Origin: Stenotrophomonas cyclobalanopsidis
Lineage (GTDB): Bacteria > Pseudomonadota > Gammaproteobacteria > Xanthomonadales > Xanthomonadaceae
Direction of reading: 5' to 3'
NCBI RefSeq assembly: GCF_008710035.1
Contig: NZ_VYKI01000011.1
Coordinates: forward strand, 34,059-98,058
Length of the DNA stretch: 64,000 bases
Shown here piece after piece: positions 28,478 through 37,824 of the stretch (within the stretch, counting starts at the first letter, position 1; each line of letters starts with the position of its first letter). A program made the position numbers and the translations under genes. The notes beneath the pieces are model-generated. The model made no database searches and had not been told where the DNA came from. It saw only the letters and a program-made list of their open reading frames with translations.

Positions 28478-30282
28478 ATGCCACTGCCTTGAACCTGTGG
28501 CTGGCCGTGGCCCTGGCAGTCATCGTGATCCTCGCCAGCGTCCTGCAGCTGCGCACACCCACCGCCCATCGCGGCCGGCGCGCGGCACGGCTGGCGCTGC
28601 AGGCCATCGCCGCCGTGCTGCTGTATTTCTGCCTGCTGCCGCCCAGCCAGCAGCTGCCTGCGGGCGGCCTGGTGGTGCTCACTGCCGATGCGGCTGCTGC
28701 CGGCGCGTTGCCGGCCAGCGATGGCCCGCTGCTGCTGTTGCCGGAGGCGGCGGATGTGCCGGGCGGCCAGCGCGCACCTGATCTGGCCACGGCGCTACGC
28801 CAGCACCCGGCCTCCACGTTGACCCTGGTCGGCGCCGGCCTGGCCGCGCGTGACCGCGACACCGTGCTGCCAGCGAACCTGCGCTGGCAGGCCTCGCCTG
28901 CGCCGCGCGGCTGGATCGCACTGCAAGCACCGGCCGATGCCGCACCCGGTGCGCGCTTCGAGGTGCACGCGCAGGCACACGGTGTAGTCGCTGGCCGCGC
29001 CGAACTGCTGGACCCGGCCGACACCGTGGTGGATCGCGTGGACGTGGCCGCCGATGGGCGCGTGCAGCTCAGCGGCATCGCCCGCGCACCGGGCCGAAGC
29101 GTGTTCCATCTGCGGCTGCTGGATGCACAGGCCCATGTGCTGGACAGCGTGCCGGTGCCGCAGCAGACGCTGGCGGCGGCACCGCTGCGCCTGCTGGTGC
29201 GGGCCAGCGCGCCCGGGCCGGAACTGAAGTACCTGCGGCGCTGGGCCACCGATGCCGGCCTGCGCGTGCAGGTGCAGGCCGACACCGGCGCCGGGCTCAG
29301 CGTGGGCGATGGCGCGGTGGCACTGGATGCGGCCGCACTGGCGCGCAGCGACCTGCTGCTGCTGGACGAGCGCAGCCTGGCGGCGCTGAGCGCAGGGCAA
29401 CTGGCAGCGGTGCGACAGGCTCTGCGCGATGGCCTCGGCGTGCTGGTGCGCAGTGCGGGCGTACCTTCGGCCAGCGCGCGGCAACGCCTGCGTGATCTCG
29501 GCCTGCCGGTGCAGGGCGATGGCGGCAGCCATGCCGTCGAGCTGCCTGGCGATGGCGAAAGCGCGATGCTCGCCGCACGGCGCGGCCCGCTGGATTCGGC
29601 CACCCTGCCCACCGCCGATGGCGAAGCGGCGGACCGCAGCTCGCACAGCGCTTCCCTGCCTGCGCTGGAGGCGCTGACCCTGCACGTGAACGACGGCAGC
29701 GCCCTGCTGCACGACACTACAGGCAAGGCTCTCGGTGGCTGGCGCAGCGTCGGCAAGGGCCGCATCGGCCTGCTGCCGGTCACCGACAGCTGGCGTTGGG
29801 TGCTGGCCGGTCGCGATGATCGCCACGGCGAACTGTGGAGCGGTGTGGTCGCTACGCTGGCACGCGCACAGCCCGGCACGGACGCGCTGTGGTCACCGCA
29901 GGCGCAGGCGTGGCTGGGCGAGCGTGTCGCGCTGTGTGGCGTGCAGGCGCCGCTGCAGGCATTCGATGCGAAGGGCGCGGGCGTGCTGCTGGTGGTCGAT
30001 GCCGCTTCCTCGTCGATGCGCTGCGCCGGCTGGTGGCCGCAGGCCGCAGGCTGGCAGCGGCTGCAGCATGGCGACACGGCCGTCTGGCGCTATGTGTTCG
30101 ACGTGAAGGAGGCAGCGTCGCTGCATCACCAGGCGATGAGCGATGCGACGACGCAGGCGTTGGCGATGGCAGCGCCTGCAAGTGCCGCAGCAATGCAGCC
30201 GGTGCCCGGCTCACGCTGGCCGTGGTGGCTGGCATTCGTGCTGTGCGCATCGCTGCTGTGGTGGCTGGAACGGCGGCGCTGA
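28474..30282 (+). CDS. Membrane protein with glutamine-amidotransferase-like domain
   Basis: A 602-residue protein: two membrane helices at about 5-25 and 42-60, a long soluble region, and a final helix at about 580-598 ending LLWWLERRR. The part around residues 245-330, with LRLLVRASAPGPELKYLRRW and LARSDLLLLDERSLAALSAG, resembles class I glutamine-amidotransferase-fold domains found at the ends of MoxR/BatA clusters. No catalytic cysteine is evident at the expected nucleophile elbow. It is the last gene of the operon and starts within the stop of the DUF4175 gene. Confidence 0.7.
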   Translation: MNATALNLWLAVALAVIVILASVLQLRTPTAHRGRRAARLALQAIAAVLLYFCLLPPSQQLPAGGLVVLTADAAAAGALPASDGPLLLLPEAADVPGGQRAPDLATALRQHPASTLTLVGAGLAARDRDTVLPANLRWQASPAPRGWIALQAPADAAPGARFEVHAQAHGVVAGRAELLDPADTVVDRVDVAADGRVQLSGIARAPGRSVFHLRLLDAQAHVLDSVPVPQQTLAAAPLRLLVRASAPGPELKYLRRWATDAGLRVQVQADTGAGLSVGDGAVALDAAALARSDLLLLDERSLAALSAGQLAAVRQALRDGLGVLVRSAGVPSASARQRLRDLGLPVQGDGGSHAVELPGDGESAMLAARRGPLDSATLPTADGEAADRSSHSASLPALEALTLHVNDGSALLHDTTGKALGGWRSVGKGRIGLLPVTDSWRWVLAGRDDRHGELWSGVVATLARAQPGTDALWSPQAQAWLGERVALCGVQAPLQAFDAKGAGVLLVVDAASSSMRCAGWWPQAAGWQRLQHGDTAVWRYVFDVKEAASLHHQAMSDATTQALAMAAPASAAAMQPVPGSRWPWWLAFVLCASLLWWLERRR

Positions 30283-30362
30283 GCCCGGGGGCGGCGCCCT
30301 TTCGTGCGGATCGGAACCAGCATCCACGCATGGCATGGATCTACTGCCCCGCGCGGATCAAC

Positions 30363-30402
30363 GGGGTCGGATCCCTTTCGCATGCGAAAGGGCTCTGACC
30401 CC
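30363..30402. repeat. 40-bp REP-like hairpin (copy A)
   Basis: A palindrome ggggtcggatccctttcgca-tgcgaaagggctctgacccc with a stem of about 18 bp. The inverse of this sequence occurs at 40213-40252 with two differences. It sits between the end of the MoxR operon and the convergent secreted-protein gene and may end transcription from both sides. A SMAG-like word (atccacgcatggcatggat) precedes it near 30321. Confidence 0.75.
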
Positions 30403-30407
30403 ATCCC

Positions 30408-31076
30408 TCAGCGCGCCCTGGTGCGCCGGTATACCCCGTCGAAGCGCACGTTCATGCCACCGCACTCGCTGTTGTCCGACACCACCAGCACGTCGCCCAG
30501 CAGCTGCGCGTGCACCGTGCAGCTGTCCTCGACGAAATCCACCTGGCTGCCGCGCGGCGTGGCCTGCGCTTCCACCTGGCCCATGTTCGGCCCATACGGC
30601 CGCTGTTCCGGGGTAGGGTTGGCCGAGGGCCAGTAGGCATCGCCTTCGACATGAAGCTGGCTGCCACGCACCGAGATGCGCAGGCCGTTGTCGCCATCCT
30701 TCCAGTCTCCGGCCCAGCCCTGCAGCGTCGGGGTCACCCGCGCCACCGGCTGCAGCTTGCTGCGGTCGACCCAGCCGGCACTGCCACCCACCTTGTTGGG
30801 GAAAAATGCGCAGCGGTACGGGCCCAGGTCGCGGCCGGTCACCACCGTGTCACCGCTCACCACGTAGCTGCGCTGGCGGCAGGCGGGTTCGCCCTTGGCC
30901 GGGCAGCCGTCCATGTCACCGAGCAGGTGCAGGCGCTGCGTATCCACCACCTTGGCCACGGCGAAATCCGATTGCGCGGAAGGGAACGCGCCGTTGCGAC
31001 AGGAGCCGTCATCGGCCAGATCGCTGGCCAGCACGGACACGGGCAGGAGCAGGGCAAGCAGGAAGATTTTCGACAC
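30408..31076 (-). CDS. Secreted protein of unknown function
   Basis: A 222-residue protein read from GTG 31076, which gives an ideal signal peptide (MSKIFLLALLLPVSVLA, cut before SDLADD). An ATG at 31157 in the same frame would add 27 residues and spoil the signal, so it is less likely. The mature part has eight cysteines (for example CRNGAF, DGCPAKGEPACRQ, DSCTVHAQ, SECGG), suggesting disulfides and periplasmic residence. The segment GWVDRSKLQPV is SH3-like in appearance. I do not recognise a family. It is divergent from the IgaA-like gene. Confidence 0.65.
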   Translation of the reverse strand: MSKIFLLALLLPVSVLASDLADDGSCRNGAFPSAQSDFAVAKVVDTQRLHLLGDMDGCPAKGEPACRQRSYVVSGDTVVTGRDLGPYRCAFFPNKVGGSAGWVDRSKLQPVARVTPTLQGWAGDWKDGDNGLRISVRGSQLHVEGDAYWPSANPTPEQRPYGPNMGQVEAQATPRGSQVDFVEDSCTVHAQLLGDVLVVSDNSECGGMNVRFDGVYRRTRAR

Positions 31077-31224
31077 CGCAGCAGCAACCAGAAGGGAGGA
31101 CGACAGGATCGTACGCTCCTGCCTGTCATCGGCACCACTCTCTGCAACAAATTGCATTTCCCGGCCTGTTGCTGCCGCGCAGACTGTCCAGTCGCCTTCC
31201 AGCACCCGATCACCACCTGCGAAC

Positions 31225-33129
31225 ATGAAACTTGTTGGTGTACTTCTCGCGCTGCTTGCCACACTTCCCGTACTGCTTGATTGCCTGGCCCGCTGGGAAG
31301 CACGCCGCGCGTTCATGTCGCTCGCGGAACAAGCGCCGGTGCGTCTGCTCAGCGAGGACGAGGACGCCGCGCTGGAACCGTTCCGCAGCGTACTGGAGCT
31401 GGGCCGCGATTGCGGCGTTCGCATTCTTGAGGGACCCTGCATCGAGCACCGCCGATGGATGCGGGGAGGCGCCAGCTCAGCCTGGCACAGCCTCGCCGGG
31501 GTCAAGGTGCTGCTGCCCTTCAACGCGCTGGAGCAGCTCGGAGCCCACAACCGTGCCGAAGTGGTGCTCGGTCGCCGCTTTGTGGTCATCGTCCGCATGG
31601 GCGGGTTCGATATCGCGACGGCCGGCACGCGTACGCTGCGCACGGCCGCGACACAGATCAGCGAACGCCGCGAGACCGCGGATGAGCGGACACAGCGCCG
31701 GCGGCCGGCCATTCCATGGTGGCCCACCGCGCTGGCGCTGGCGGCCGGCATGTGCGGAGCACTGCCACGGCTGGGCCTGGGCCAATGCAGCTGGATGACC
31801 GTGGCAATGGGACTGGTGCTGGCGTCTATTGCGTTGGTGCTGTACCGGCGCAGGCAAGTGGGAACGAAGGCGCTGCAGCCCGTGGTGCGCGTGCGGGGTC
31901 GGCTCAGCGCGCTGCAGTTCGCAGATCCGCATGAGAGTACCTTCAGCCACACGGTGATGCTGCTGGGCAATGACCAGCGGCTGGCCATCGACCCGGCCTG
32001 GATGGCGTCCGGGGCCATCAAACGGGGGCGCTGGCTGGAGGCCGAGGTCCGCCCGCACGACCGGCGCCTGTTGTCGTTGGGCCCGGGCTGGTCGCTGAGT
32101 GCCGACGAAAGGCGGTTTCCACCTGTGCCGGTCGCCCGGCACCTGCTGATGTTCCTGGTGGCGGTGCTGTCACTGCTGCTGATGCTCTGGTCGGGTGACG
32201 GTCCGCGAATCGAGGCAGCGCGGGCGGCAGAGCTGCTCGGCCCTGCCAAGCTGCGGACGGACACGCAGCCGGGGACGCTGCTGGGGCATCCTCCCGCACC
32301 CGGCGATGGGCTGCACATCACGTTCGATGCCACCTGCGACCTGGTCACCCGGCGGCATGCTGGACACGTGCTGGCGGTGCCCGACTGCAGCCGGCTTCGC
32401 TGGGGTGGCGCTCCGCTGCAGCTTCCCCCTCTGGCAGTTGCCGACTCCATCCTGCGCCTGGGTGCCGGGAATGCCCTGCGCGTGCATTGGAAGCCGGCCG
32501 ACGGCATCTTCCCTGTTTACCAGCGGGTGTCGGGGCTGGATGCGCTGCGCCGCGAACTGGACGCTGCCTGCACCGACGGTCTACGCGGCTGCGACGATCT
32601 CCGCGCACAGCTTGCGGCGCTCTCCGCGGACGACAGCGCAGTACTTCCCCGTTGGACGATCATGAACCTCAAGGACGCCCTGGAAGAGGCCGCGCATGCA
32701 CCTGTCCTCGCTGCGTGGGCTGCAGCCACGCCCGCGCTTGTGGCCGCACGGAACGGTGGCGTCGTCCTGGTCGATGCCGAGGCGAATCGGCAATCGCGCA
32801 CCGCAACGTTCGCGTTTGGCGATGCCGGCGCAGCGTGGAATAAAATGCGCACCGCCGCCACGCACGCGCAGCGGAGCGCCTGGTCCGGCACCGTGCAGTC
32901 CCGCAGCACGGATGGTCGGACGCTGTGGCTGCAGGTGGACCGCACACGCCCTGCCCATGGCGCCATCGCGGGGATGGCCTACTGCCTCTGGCTGATCGGC
33001 GCGTCATCGCTGGCCCTGGTCCAAGGCATCCTGCTGGTCCGCGCCGCGCCCCGGGCACTCTCGCGGTCCGCCGCCTTCGCCGAGGAACTCAAGCAGCGCC
33101 CGGCACCGCCTGCGTCCTGGCCGGCATGA
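31225..33129 (+). CDS. IgaA-like membrane protein
   Basis: A 634-residue membrane protein. It has an N-terminal helix (KLVGVLLALLATLPVLL), a helix pair near 160-205, a helix near 305-325 (LLMFLVAVLSLLLMLW), a large periplasmic domain and a last helix near 580-600. This order is that of IgaA/YrfF, the inner-membrane brake on the Rcs phosphorelay in enterobacteria. Several blocks look homologous by eye: CDLVTR...PDCSRLRW, DALRRELDAACTDGLRGCDD and AAWNKMRTAATHAQRSAWSG. No rcs gene lies in the window, so the partner is unknown. Assignment rests on topology and remembered sequence only. Confidence 0.65.
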   Translation: MKLVGVLLALLATLPVLLDCLARWEARRAFMSLAEQAPVRLLSEDEDAALEPFRSVLELGRDCGVRILEGPCIEHRRWMRGGASSAWHSLAGVKVLLPFNALEQLGAHNRAEVVLGRRFVVIVRMGGFDIATAGTRTLRTAATQISERRETADERTQRRRPAIPWWPTALALAAGMCGALPRLGLGQCSWMTVAMGLVLASIALVLYRRRQVGTKALQPVVRVRGRLSALQFADPHESTFSHTVMLLGNDQRLAIDPAWMASGAIKRGRWLEAEVRPHDRRLLSLGPGWSLSADERRFPPVPVARHLLMFLVAVLSLLLMLWSGDGPRIEAARAAELLGPAKLRTDTQPGTLLGHPPAPGDGLHITFDATCDLVTRRHAGHVLAVPDCSRLRWGGAPLQLPPLAVADSILRLGAGNALRVHWKPADGIFPVYQRVSGLDALRRELDAACTDGLRGCDDLRAQLAALSADDSAVLPRWTIMNLKDALEEAAHAPVLAAWAAATPALVAARNGGVVLVDAEANRQSRTATFAFGDAGAAWNKMRTAATHAQRSAWSGTVQSRSTDGRTLWLQVDRTRPAHGAIAGMAYCLWLIGASSLALVQGILLVRAAPRALSRSAAFAEELKQRPAPPASWPA

Positions 33130-33144
33130 TGCGCGGTGCCACGC

Positions 33145-33639
33145 CTACTTCCCGGCCGAAGGATCACAGCCTTCCTGCTGCTCGCAGAACTGCAGCGCAC
33201 GCCGCTGCTGTTCGGGAGTCAGCTCCGGCGGCGGCCGTGCGATCGCGGCCTGGATCTGGTCGGGGCCACCGGTGAGCTTGTTGATGCCCTTGGCAGCGGC
33301 CACCACGCCCTTCACCACACCCATCATGATGTAGCCACCGCCCATGCTCACCTGTTCCGGCGACGGCGGTTCGCTCCAGTCGCGGCTGAAACGGTTGTCA
33401 CCGAACTTCACCGGGTTCTTGAAGCGGTACAGGTCCAGCGCCTCATCCTCGGGCTTGAGCGCACGTACTTCACCCAGGGTGGTGACATCGCCCTGCGGCG
33501 GCACGGCGGCATCGGCGGGCGGTACCTCGCTCGCCGCAGGCGGATCGATCATGGGGTCAACCTGCTGCGCGTGCGCAGTAGCGGCCAGCATCATGCCGGC
33601 CAGAAGTGCTCCCTGCAGTTCCCGTCGTGCCACAGCCAT
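33145..33639 (-). CDS. Secreted protein of unknown function
   Basis: A 164-residue protein with a signal peptide (residues 1-24, ending AHAQ). A Pro/Ala-rich stretch follows, then DEALDLYRFKNPVKFGDNRF, a glycine-rich hydrophobic segment (GGGYIMMGVVKGVVAAAKGI) and a C-terminal helix with two cysteines (CEQQEGC). It is probably periplasmic. I do not recognise it. It converges on the IgaA-like gene with 15 bases between stops. Confidence 0.7.
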   Translation of the reverse strand: MAVARRELQGALLAGMMLAATAHAQQVDPMIDPPAASEVPPADAAVPPQGDVTTLGEVRALKPEDEALDLYRFKNPVKFGDNRFSRDWSEPPSPEQVSMGGGYIMMGVVKGVVAAAKGINKLTGGPDQIQAAIARPPPELTPEQQRRALQFCEQQEGCDPSAGK

Positions 33640-33836
33640 CGCCTGTCTGTTGCGTCCAATCCCCGAGGATACGCATCACGGCTTCAGATTTCGTTGGCTG
33701 CAGTACCGGCGTTCAGCCGGCGATGGCGGTGCCGCTGCTCTGAATGATTCACTGCATCCCGGCACGCGGTCTCACACCCTGAGACCCATCTGTGGTGCCA
33801 TGTGAGCCCTCGCAAACCGTCCCGGCTCCCTCTTTC

Positions 33837-36326
33837 ATGGCCTACGAACTCGCCAAGCGCACGGCGGACGCCGAGCAGAAGCTCGCCACCCGCGACGGCC
33901 TGCCCGCGCGCGATGGCGCCCTGCTCAGTGCGCGCCTGCAGCGCCGCTACCACGACCGCATCACCGGCAGCTTCGCCATTCCCGGCCGCGAGGGCCGCTA
34001 CGCGCCCCTTCCCGATTCGGTGCCGCCGGCCCTGGCCGCCGCCCTGAAGTCGCGCGGCATCGAGCAGCTCTACAGCCACCAGGCCGAAGCCTGGGAGGCG
34101 AGCCAGCGCAGCGAGCACGTAGCCATCGTCACCCCCACCGCCAGCGGCAAGTCGCTGTGCTACACCCTGCCGGTGGTCAGCGCGGCCATGCAGGACAAGG
34201 CCAAGGCGCTTTATCTGTTCCCGACCAAGGCGCTGGCCCAGGACCAGGTGGCCGAGCTGCTCGAACTCAACCGCGCCGGCGACCTCGGCGTGAAGGCCTT
34301 CACCTTCGATGGCGACACCCCCGGCGATGCGCGCCAGGCCATCCGCCTGCACGGCGACATCGTGGTGTCCAACCCGGACATGCTGCACCAGGCCATCCTG
34401 CCCCACCACACCAAGTGGGCGCAGTTCTTCGAGAACCTGCGCTACATCGTCATCGACGAGGTGCACACCTACCGTGGCGTGTTCGGCAGCCATGTCACCA
34501 ACGTGCTGCGCCGGCTCAAGCGCATCTGCGCGTTCTATGGCGTGCAGCCGCAGTTCATCCTGTGCTCGGCTACCATCGGCAACCCGCAGGCGCATGCCGA
34601 AGCGCTGATCGAGGCACCGGTCACCGCCATCACCGAATCCGGCGCGCCCAGCGGGCCCAAGCAGGTGCTGCTGTGGAACCCGCCGGTGATCAACCCGGAC
34701 CTGGGCCTGCGTGCATCAGCACGCTCGCAGAGCAACCGCATCGCCCGCATCGCGATCAAGTCCGGACTGAAGACCCTGGTGTTCGCGCAGACGCGGCTGA
34801 TGGTGGAAGTACTGACCAAGTACCTGAAGGACATCTTCGACCACGACCCGCGCAAGCCGCCCCGCATCCGTGCCTACCGCGGTGGCTACCTGCCCACCGA
34901 ACGCGGCGAGACCGAGCGTGCGATGCGCGCTGGCAACATCGACGGCATCGTCAGCACCTCGGCGCTGGAGCTGGGCGTGGATATCGGCAGCCTCGACGTG
35001 GTCATCCTCAACGGCTACCCCGGCAGCGTGGCCGCCACCTGGCAGCGCTTCGGCCGCGCCGGCCGCCGCCAGCAGCCCGCGCTGGGCGTGATGGTGGCCA
35101 GCTCGCAACCGCTTGACCAGTACGTGGTGCGCCATCCGGACTTCTTCGCAGAAGCCTCGCCCGAGCACGCGCGCATCGCGCCGGACCAGCCGCTGATCCT
35201 GTTCGACCACATCCGCTGCGCCGCCTTCGAGCTGCCGTTCCGGGTCGGCGATGGCTTCGGCCCGATCGATCCGGAAGTGTTCCTGGAAGCGCTGGCCGAA
35301 ACCGAGGTCATCCACCGCGAAGGCGAGCGCTGGGAATGGATCGCCGACAGCTACCCCGCCAACGCGGTCAGCCTGCGTGCGGTGGCCGATGGCAACTTCG
35401 TGGTGGTCGACCGCAGCGATGGCCGCCAGCAGATCATCGCCGAAGTCGACTATTCCGCGGCCGCGCTCACCTTGTACGAAGGCGCGATCCACATGGTGCA
35501 GTCGACCCCGTACCAGGTGGAAACGCTGGACTGGGAGGGCCGCAAGGCCTACGTCACGCGCACCCACGTGGACTACTACACCGACAGCATCGATTTCACC
35601 AAGCTCAAGGTGCTGGACCGCTTCGATGGCGGCGTGGCCGGCCGTGGCGATTCGCACCATGGCGAAGTGCACGTGGTGCGCCGCGTGGCGGGCTACAAGA
35701 AGATCCGCTACTACACGCACGAGAACATCGGCTACGGCCCGGTCAACCTGCCCGATCAGGAACTGCATACCACTGCGGTGTGGTGGCAGCTGCCGCAGGC
35801 GTTGCTGCTGCGTGCGTTCGCCAGCAAGCAGGATGCGCTGGATGGCTTCCTCGGCGCCGCCTACGCGCTGCACATCGTCGCCACCGTGGCGGTGATGGCC
35901 GATGCGCGCGACCTGCAGAAGTCGGTCGGCAACGGCGATGGCTCGTGGTTCGCGATCGCCGACCAGACCGGCCGTGGCCAGCTGCGCGGTGGCGAGGGTG
36001 ATCCCGGCATCGTCGAGCTGCTGCAGGAGTTCGTGCCCACCGTCTATCTGTACGACAACTTCCCCGGCGGCGTCGGCCTCAGCGAGCCGCTGTGGCAGCG
36101 CCAGGCCGAACTGGTGCAGCGCGCACGCGAGCTGGTGCAGCGCTGCGACTGCAAGGCAGGCTGCCCGGCCTGCGTGGGCCCGGTGCTGGCCGCGCAGGAA
36201 GAAGATGAAACCTCGCCTCGTGCGCTGGCGCTGCGCGTGCTCGACCTGTTCGATGCGCAGGCCTGCCAGCACGTGCGCGACGTGGTGGTGACCACGCGCG
36301 AGCCGATGGAGCTGCTGGCACCGTGA
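33837..36326 (+). CDS. mrfA: MrfA-like DEAD/DEAH-box helicase
   Basis: An 829-residue superfamily 2 helicase. The ATPase motifs are TPTASGKS (Walker A, near residue 98), DEVH in VIDEVHTYRG, SAT in LCSATIG, and a C-terminal helicase domain with STSALELGVDIG and QRFGRAGRR. The C-terminus carries a DUF1998-type four-cysteine cluster, CDCKAGCPAC, probably zinc-binding. This is the plan of B. subtilis MrfA (YprA), which with MrfB repairs mitomycin-type DNA damage independently of UvrABC. The next gene is the MrfB-like exonuclease and overlaps by four bases, which strengthens the call. Confidence 0.85.
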   Translation: MAYELAKRTADAEQKLATRDGLPARDGALLSARLQRRYHDRITGSFAIPGREGRYAPLPDSVPPALAAALKSRGIEQLYSHQAEAWEASQRSEHVAIVTPTASGKSLCYTLPVVSAAMQDKAKALYLFPTKALAQDQVAELLELNRAGDLGVKAFTFDGDTPGDARQAIRLHGDIVVSNPDMLHQAILPHHTKWAQFFENLRYIVIDEVHTYRGVFGSHVTNVLRRLKRICAFYGVQPQFILCSATIGNPQAHAEALIEAPVTAITESGAPSGPKQVLLWNPPVINPDLGLRASARSQSNRIARIAIKSGLKTLVFAQTRLMVEVLTKYLKDIFDHDPRKPPRIRAYRGGYLPTERGETERAMRAGNIDGIVSTSALELGVDIGSLDVVILNGYPGSVAATWQRFGRAGRRQQPALGVMVASSQPLDQYVVRHPDFFAEASPEHARIAPDQPLILFDHIRCAAFELPFRVGDGFGPIDPEVFLEALAETEVIHREGERWEWIADSYPANAVSLRAVADGNFVVVDRSDGRQQIIAEVDYSAAALTLYEGAIHMVQSTPYQVETLDWEGRKAYVTRTHVDYYTDSIDFTKLKVLDRFDGGVAGRGDSHHGEVHVVRRVAGYKKIRYYTHENIGYGPVNLPDQELHTTAVWWQLPQALLLRAFASKQDALDGFLGAAYALHIVATVAVMADARDLQKSVGNGDGSWFAIADQTGRGQLRGGEGDPGIVELLQEFVPTVYLYDNFPGGVGLSEPLWQRQAELVQRARELVQRCDCKAGCPACVGPVLAAQEEDETSPRALALRVLDLFDAQACQHVRDVVVTTREPMELLAP

Positions 36327-37345
36327 GCCTGAGCCTGGACAAGCTGCGCCTGCTGCGGAAGCAGGCCGGCGACCCGAAGGCGAGCGCGCCGGCCGCGCCC
36401 GAGCCGCCGACAGCAGCACCGGCGCCGTTGGCTGCCAACGATGCACAGCAGCCTGCGGCCGAGCGCTCGGTGTTTGCGTGGGTCGAGCAGGAGATCCGCC
36501 ACACGCCGACCGGCACGGCGGCACCTGCGACGGCGCGGGCAACGCTGCGGCGGCCGGAAGTGGGCGGCCTGCATCGCCTGCTCGGTCTGCGCACGCGCGG
36601 TAGCACCGCCCCGGTGCGGGCCAGCGCGCAGGACCGGCAGCTGCCCGGCGAGGAAATCGCACCGGGCCTGTTCCTGATCGAATCACTACAGCCGCAGGCG
36701 ATTCCCGCGCAGCCGCTGTCGCTGGATTTCGCCCGCCGCGATGGCGAGCACGTGGCCGCCCGCGACCTGCTGTTCTTCGATACCGAAACCACCGGCCTGG
36801 CCGGTGGCACCGGCACCCGCGCCTTCATGATCGGCGCCGCCGACTGGCATGCCTGCCCGCAGCGCGGCGAAGGCCTGCGCATCCGCCAGCTGCTGATGTC
36901 CACGATGGCCGCCGAGGACGCGATGCTGGCCACCTTCGCCAGCTGGCTGCAGCCCTCCACCGTGTTCTGCAGCTACAACGGCCGCAGCTACGATGCACCG
37001 CTGCTGAAGTCCCGCTACCGGCTGGCCCGGCAGCGCTGCCCGATCACCGCGCTGGACCATGTGGATCTGCTCTACCCCACGCGCCGGCGTTATCGCGGCA
37101 GCTGGGAGAACTGCAAGCTGTCCACCATCGAACGCCAGCTGCTGCGCGTGGTGCGCGAGGATGACCTGCCCGGTTCGGAAGCACCGGCGGCGTGGCTGCG
37201 CTACCTGCGCGGCGGCGATGCCGTGAACCTGCGCCGCGTGGCCGACCACAACCACCAGGACGTGGTGACCTTGGCCTTGCTGCTGCAGCGGCTGATCCGC
37301 GAGGAACAGCGCGAGCGCGAAACGCTGGCACTGGTGCAGCCCTAG
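36323..37345 (+). CDS. mrfB: MrfB-like exonuclease (RNase H fold, DEDD type)
   Basis: A 340-residue protein starting at GTG 36323 inside the mrfA stop (GTGA). After an Ala/Pro-rich linker (about 15-80), a DEDD exonuclease domain spans about 145-330: FFDTETTGLAGG, YNGRSYDAPLL and HNHQDVVTLALLL supply the acidic residues. This is the YprB/MrfB family, a metal-dependent exonuclease that acts with the MrfA helicase in DNA repair. The overlap implies co-translation. A C-terminal TPR region of the Bacillus protein is absent or very short here. Confidence 0.85.
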   Translation: MSLSLDKLRLLRKQAGDPKASAPAAPEPPTAAPAPLAANDAQQPAAERSVFAWVEQEIRHTPTGTAAPATARATLRRPEVGGLHRLLGLRTRGSTAPVRASAQDRQLPGEEIAPGLFLIESLQPQAIPAQPLSLDFARRDGEHVAARDLLFFDTETTGLAGGTGTRAFMIGAADWHACPQRGEGLRIRQLLMSTMAAEDAMLATFASWLQPSTVFCSYNGRSYDAPLLKSRYRLARQRCPITALDHVDLLYPTRRRYRGSWENCKLSTIERQLLRVVREDDLPGSEAPAAWLRYLRGGDAVNLRRVADHNHQDVVTLALLLQRLIREEQRERETLALVQP

Positions 37346-37429
37346 CCCGGCGCGGGTTCAGGCGGCGTTGACACCACTGACACGCGCAGCGGCGACACTG
37401 CCCGCTGTCCCTTTACCGGAGCCGTGCCC

Positions 37430-37753
37430 ATGCGCCCTACGACTTTGTTGCTGCTGGCCAGCATCCTGCCGCTCGCGGCCTGCAGCCATGCCGGTACCAA
37501 CAGCACCGCCGACACAGCCCCCCTGCCGCCCAAGGGCGCCGAGGGCGCGCATGCGTGCCGCCCCGAGGCGCTGGAAGCCTTCACCGGCAAGACTGCCGAC
37601 GAAGCGACGATCAAGAAGCTGGTGGCCGACAGCGGCGCACGCAACGCACGCGTGGTGAAGCCGGGCATGGCGGTGACAATGGATTTCCGCCAGGACCGCG
37701 TGACCGTGCACGTGGACGAGCAGAACCGGATCGAACGCGCCAGCTGCGGTTGA
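37430..37753 (+). CDS. Lipoprotein of the I78 protease-inhibitor family
   Basis: A 107-residue lipoprotein: signal with lipobox LAAC (Cys18), then a short linker and a domain with CRPEALEAFTGKTADEA, ARVVKPGMAVTMDFRQDRV and a final CG. The pattern (Cys, helix, strands with T-M-D-F/Y-R, ending Cys-Gly) is that of peptidase inhibitor family I78, which blocks serine proteases. It should be held at the membrane facing the periplasm. It is one of three I78-like lipoproteins within 6 kb. CCGGAG precedes the ATG. Confidence 0.8.
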   Translation: MRPTTLLLLASILPLAACSHAGTNSTADTAPLPPKGAEGAHACRPEALEAFTGKTADEATIKKLVADSGARNARVVKPGMAVTMDFRQDRVTVHVDEQNRIERASCG

Positions 37754-37789
37754 TGTAACCGCGCCATATCCGCGGGCGCGATCGATCCG

Positions 37790-37814
37790 GTAGCGCCGGG
37801 CCATGCCCGGCGAG
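37790..37814. repeat. SMAG-type palindrome
   Basis: GTAGCGCCGGGCCATGCCCG plus GCGAGC: begins with GTAG and folds into a gccgggc/gcccggc stem. It lies between the I78 lipoprotein gene and the end of the blaR1-like gene, where it may help terminate both. Confidence 0.7.
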
Positions 37815-37824
37815 CGAAGCGGTC

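Noticed and set aside
30408..32507. A 699-codon minus-strand frame extending far upstream of the secreted protein
   Set aside because: The part above about 31157 runs antisense to the IgaA-like gene; only the C-terminal part with a signal peptide is credible.
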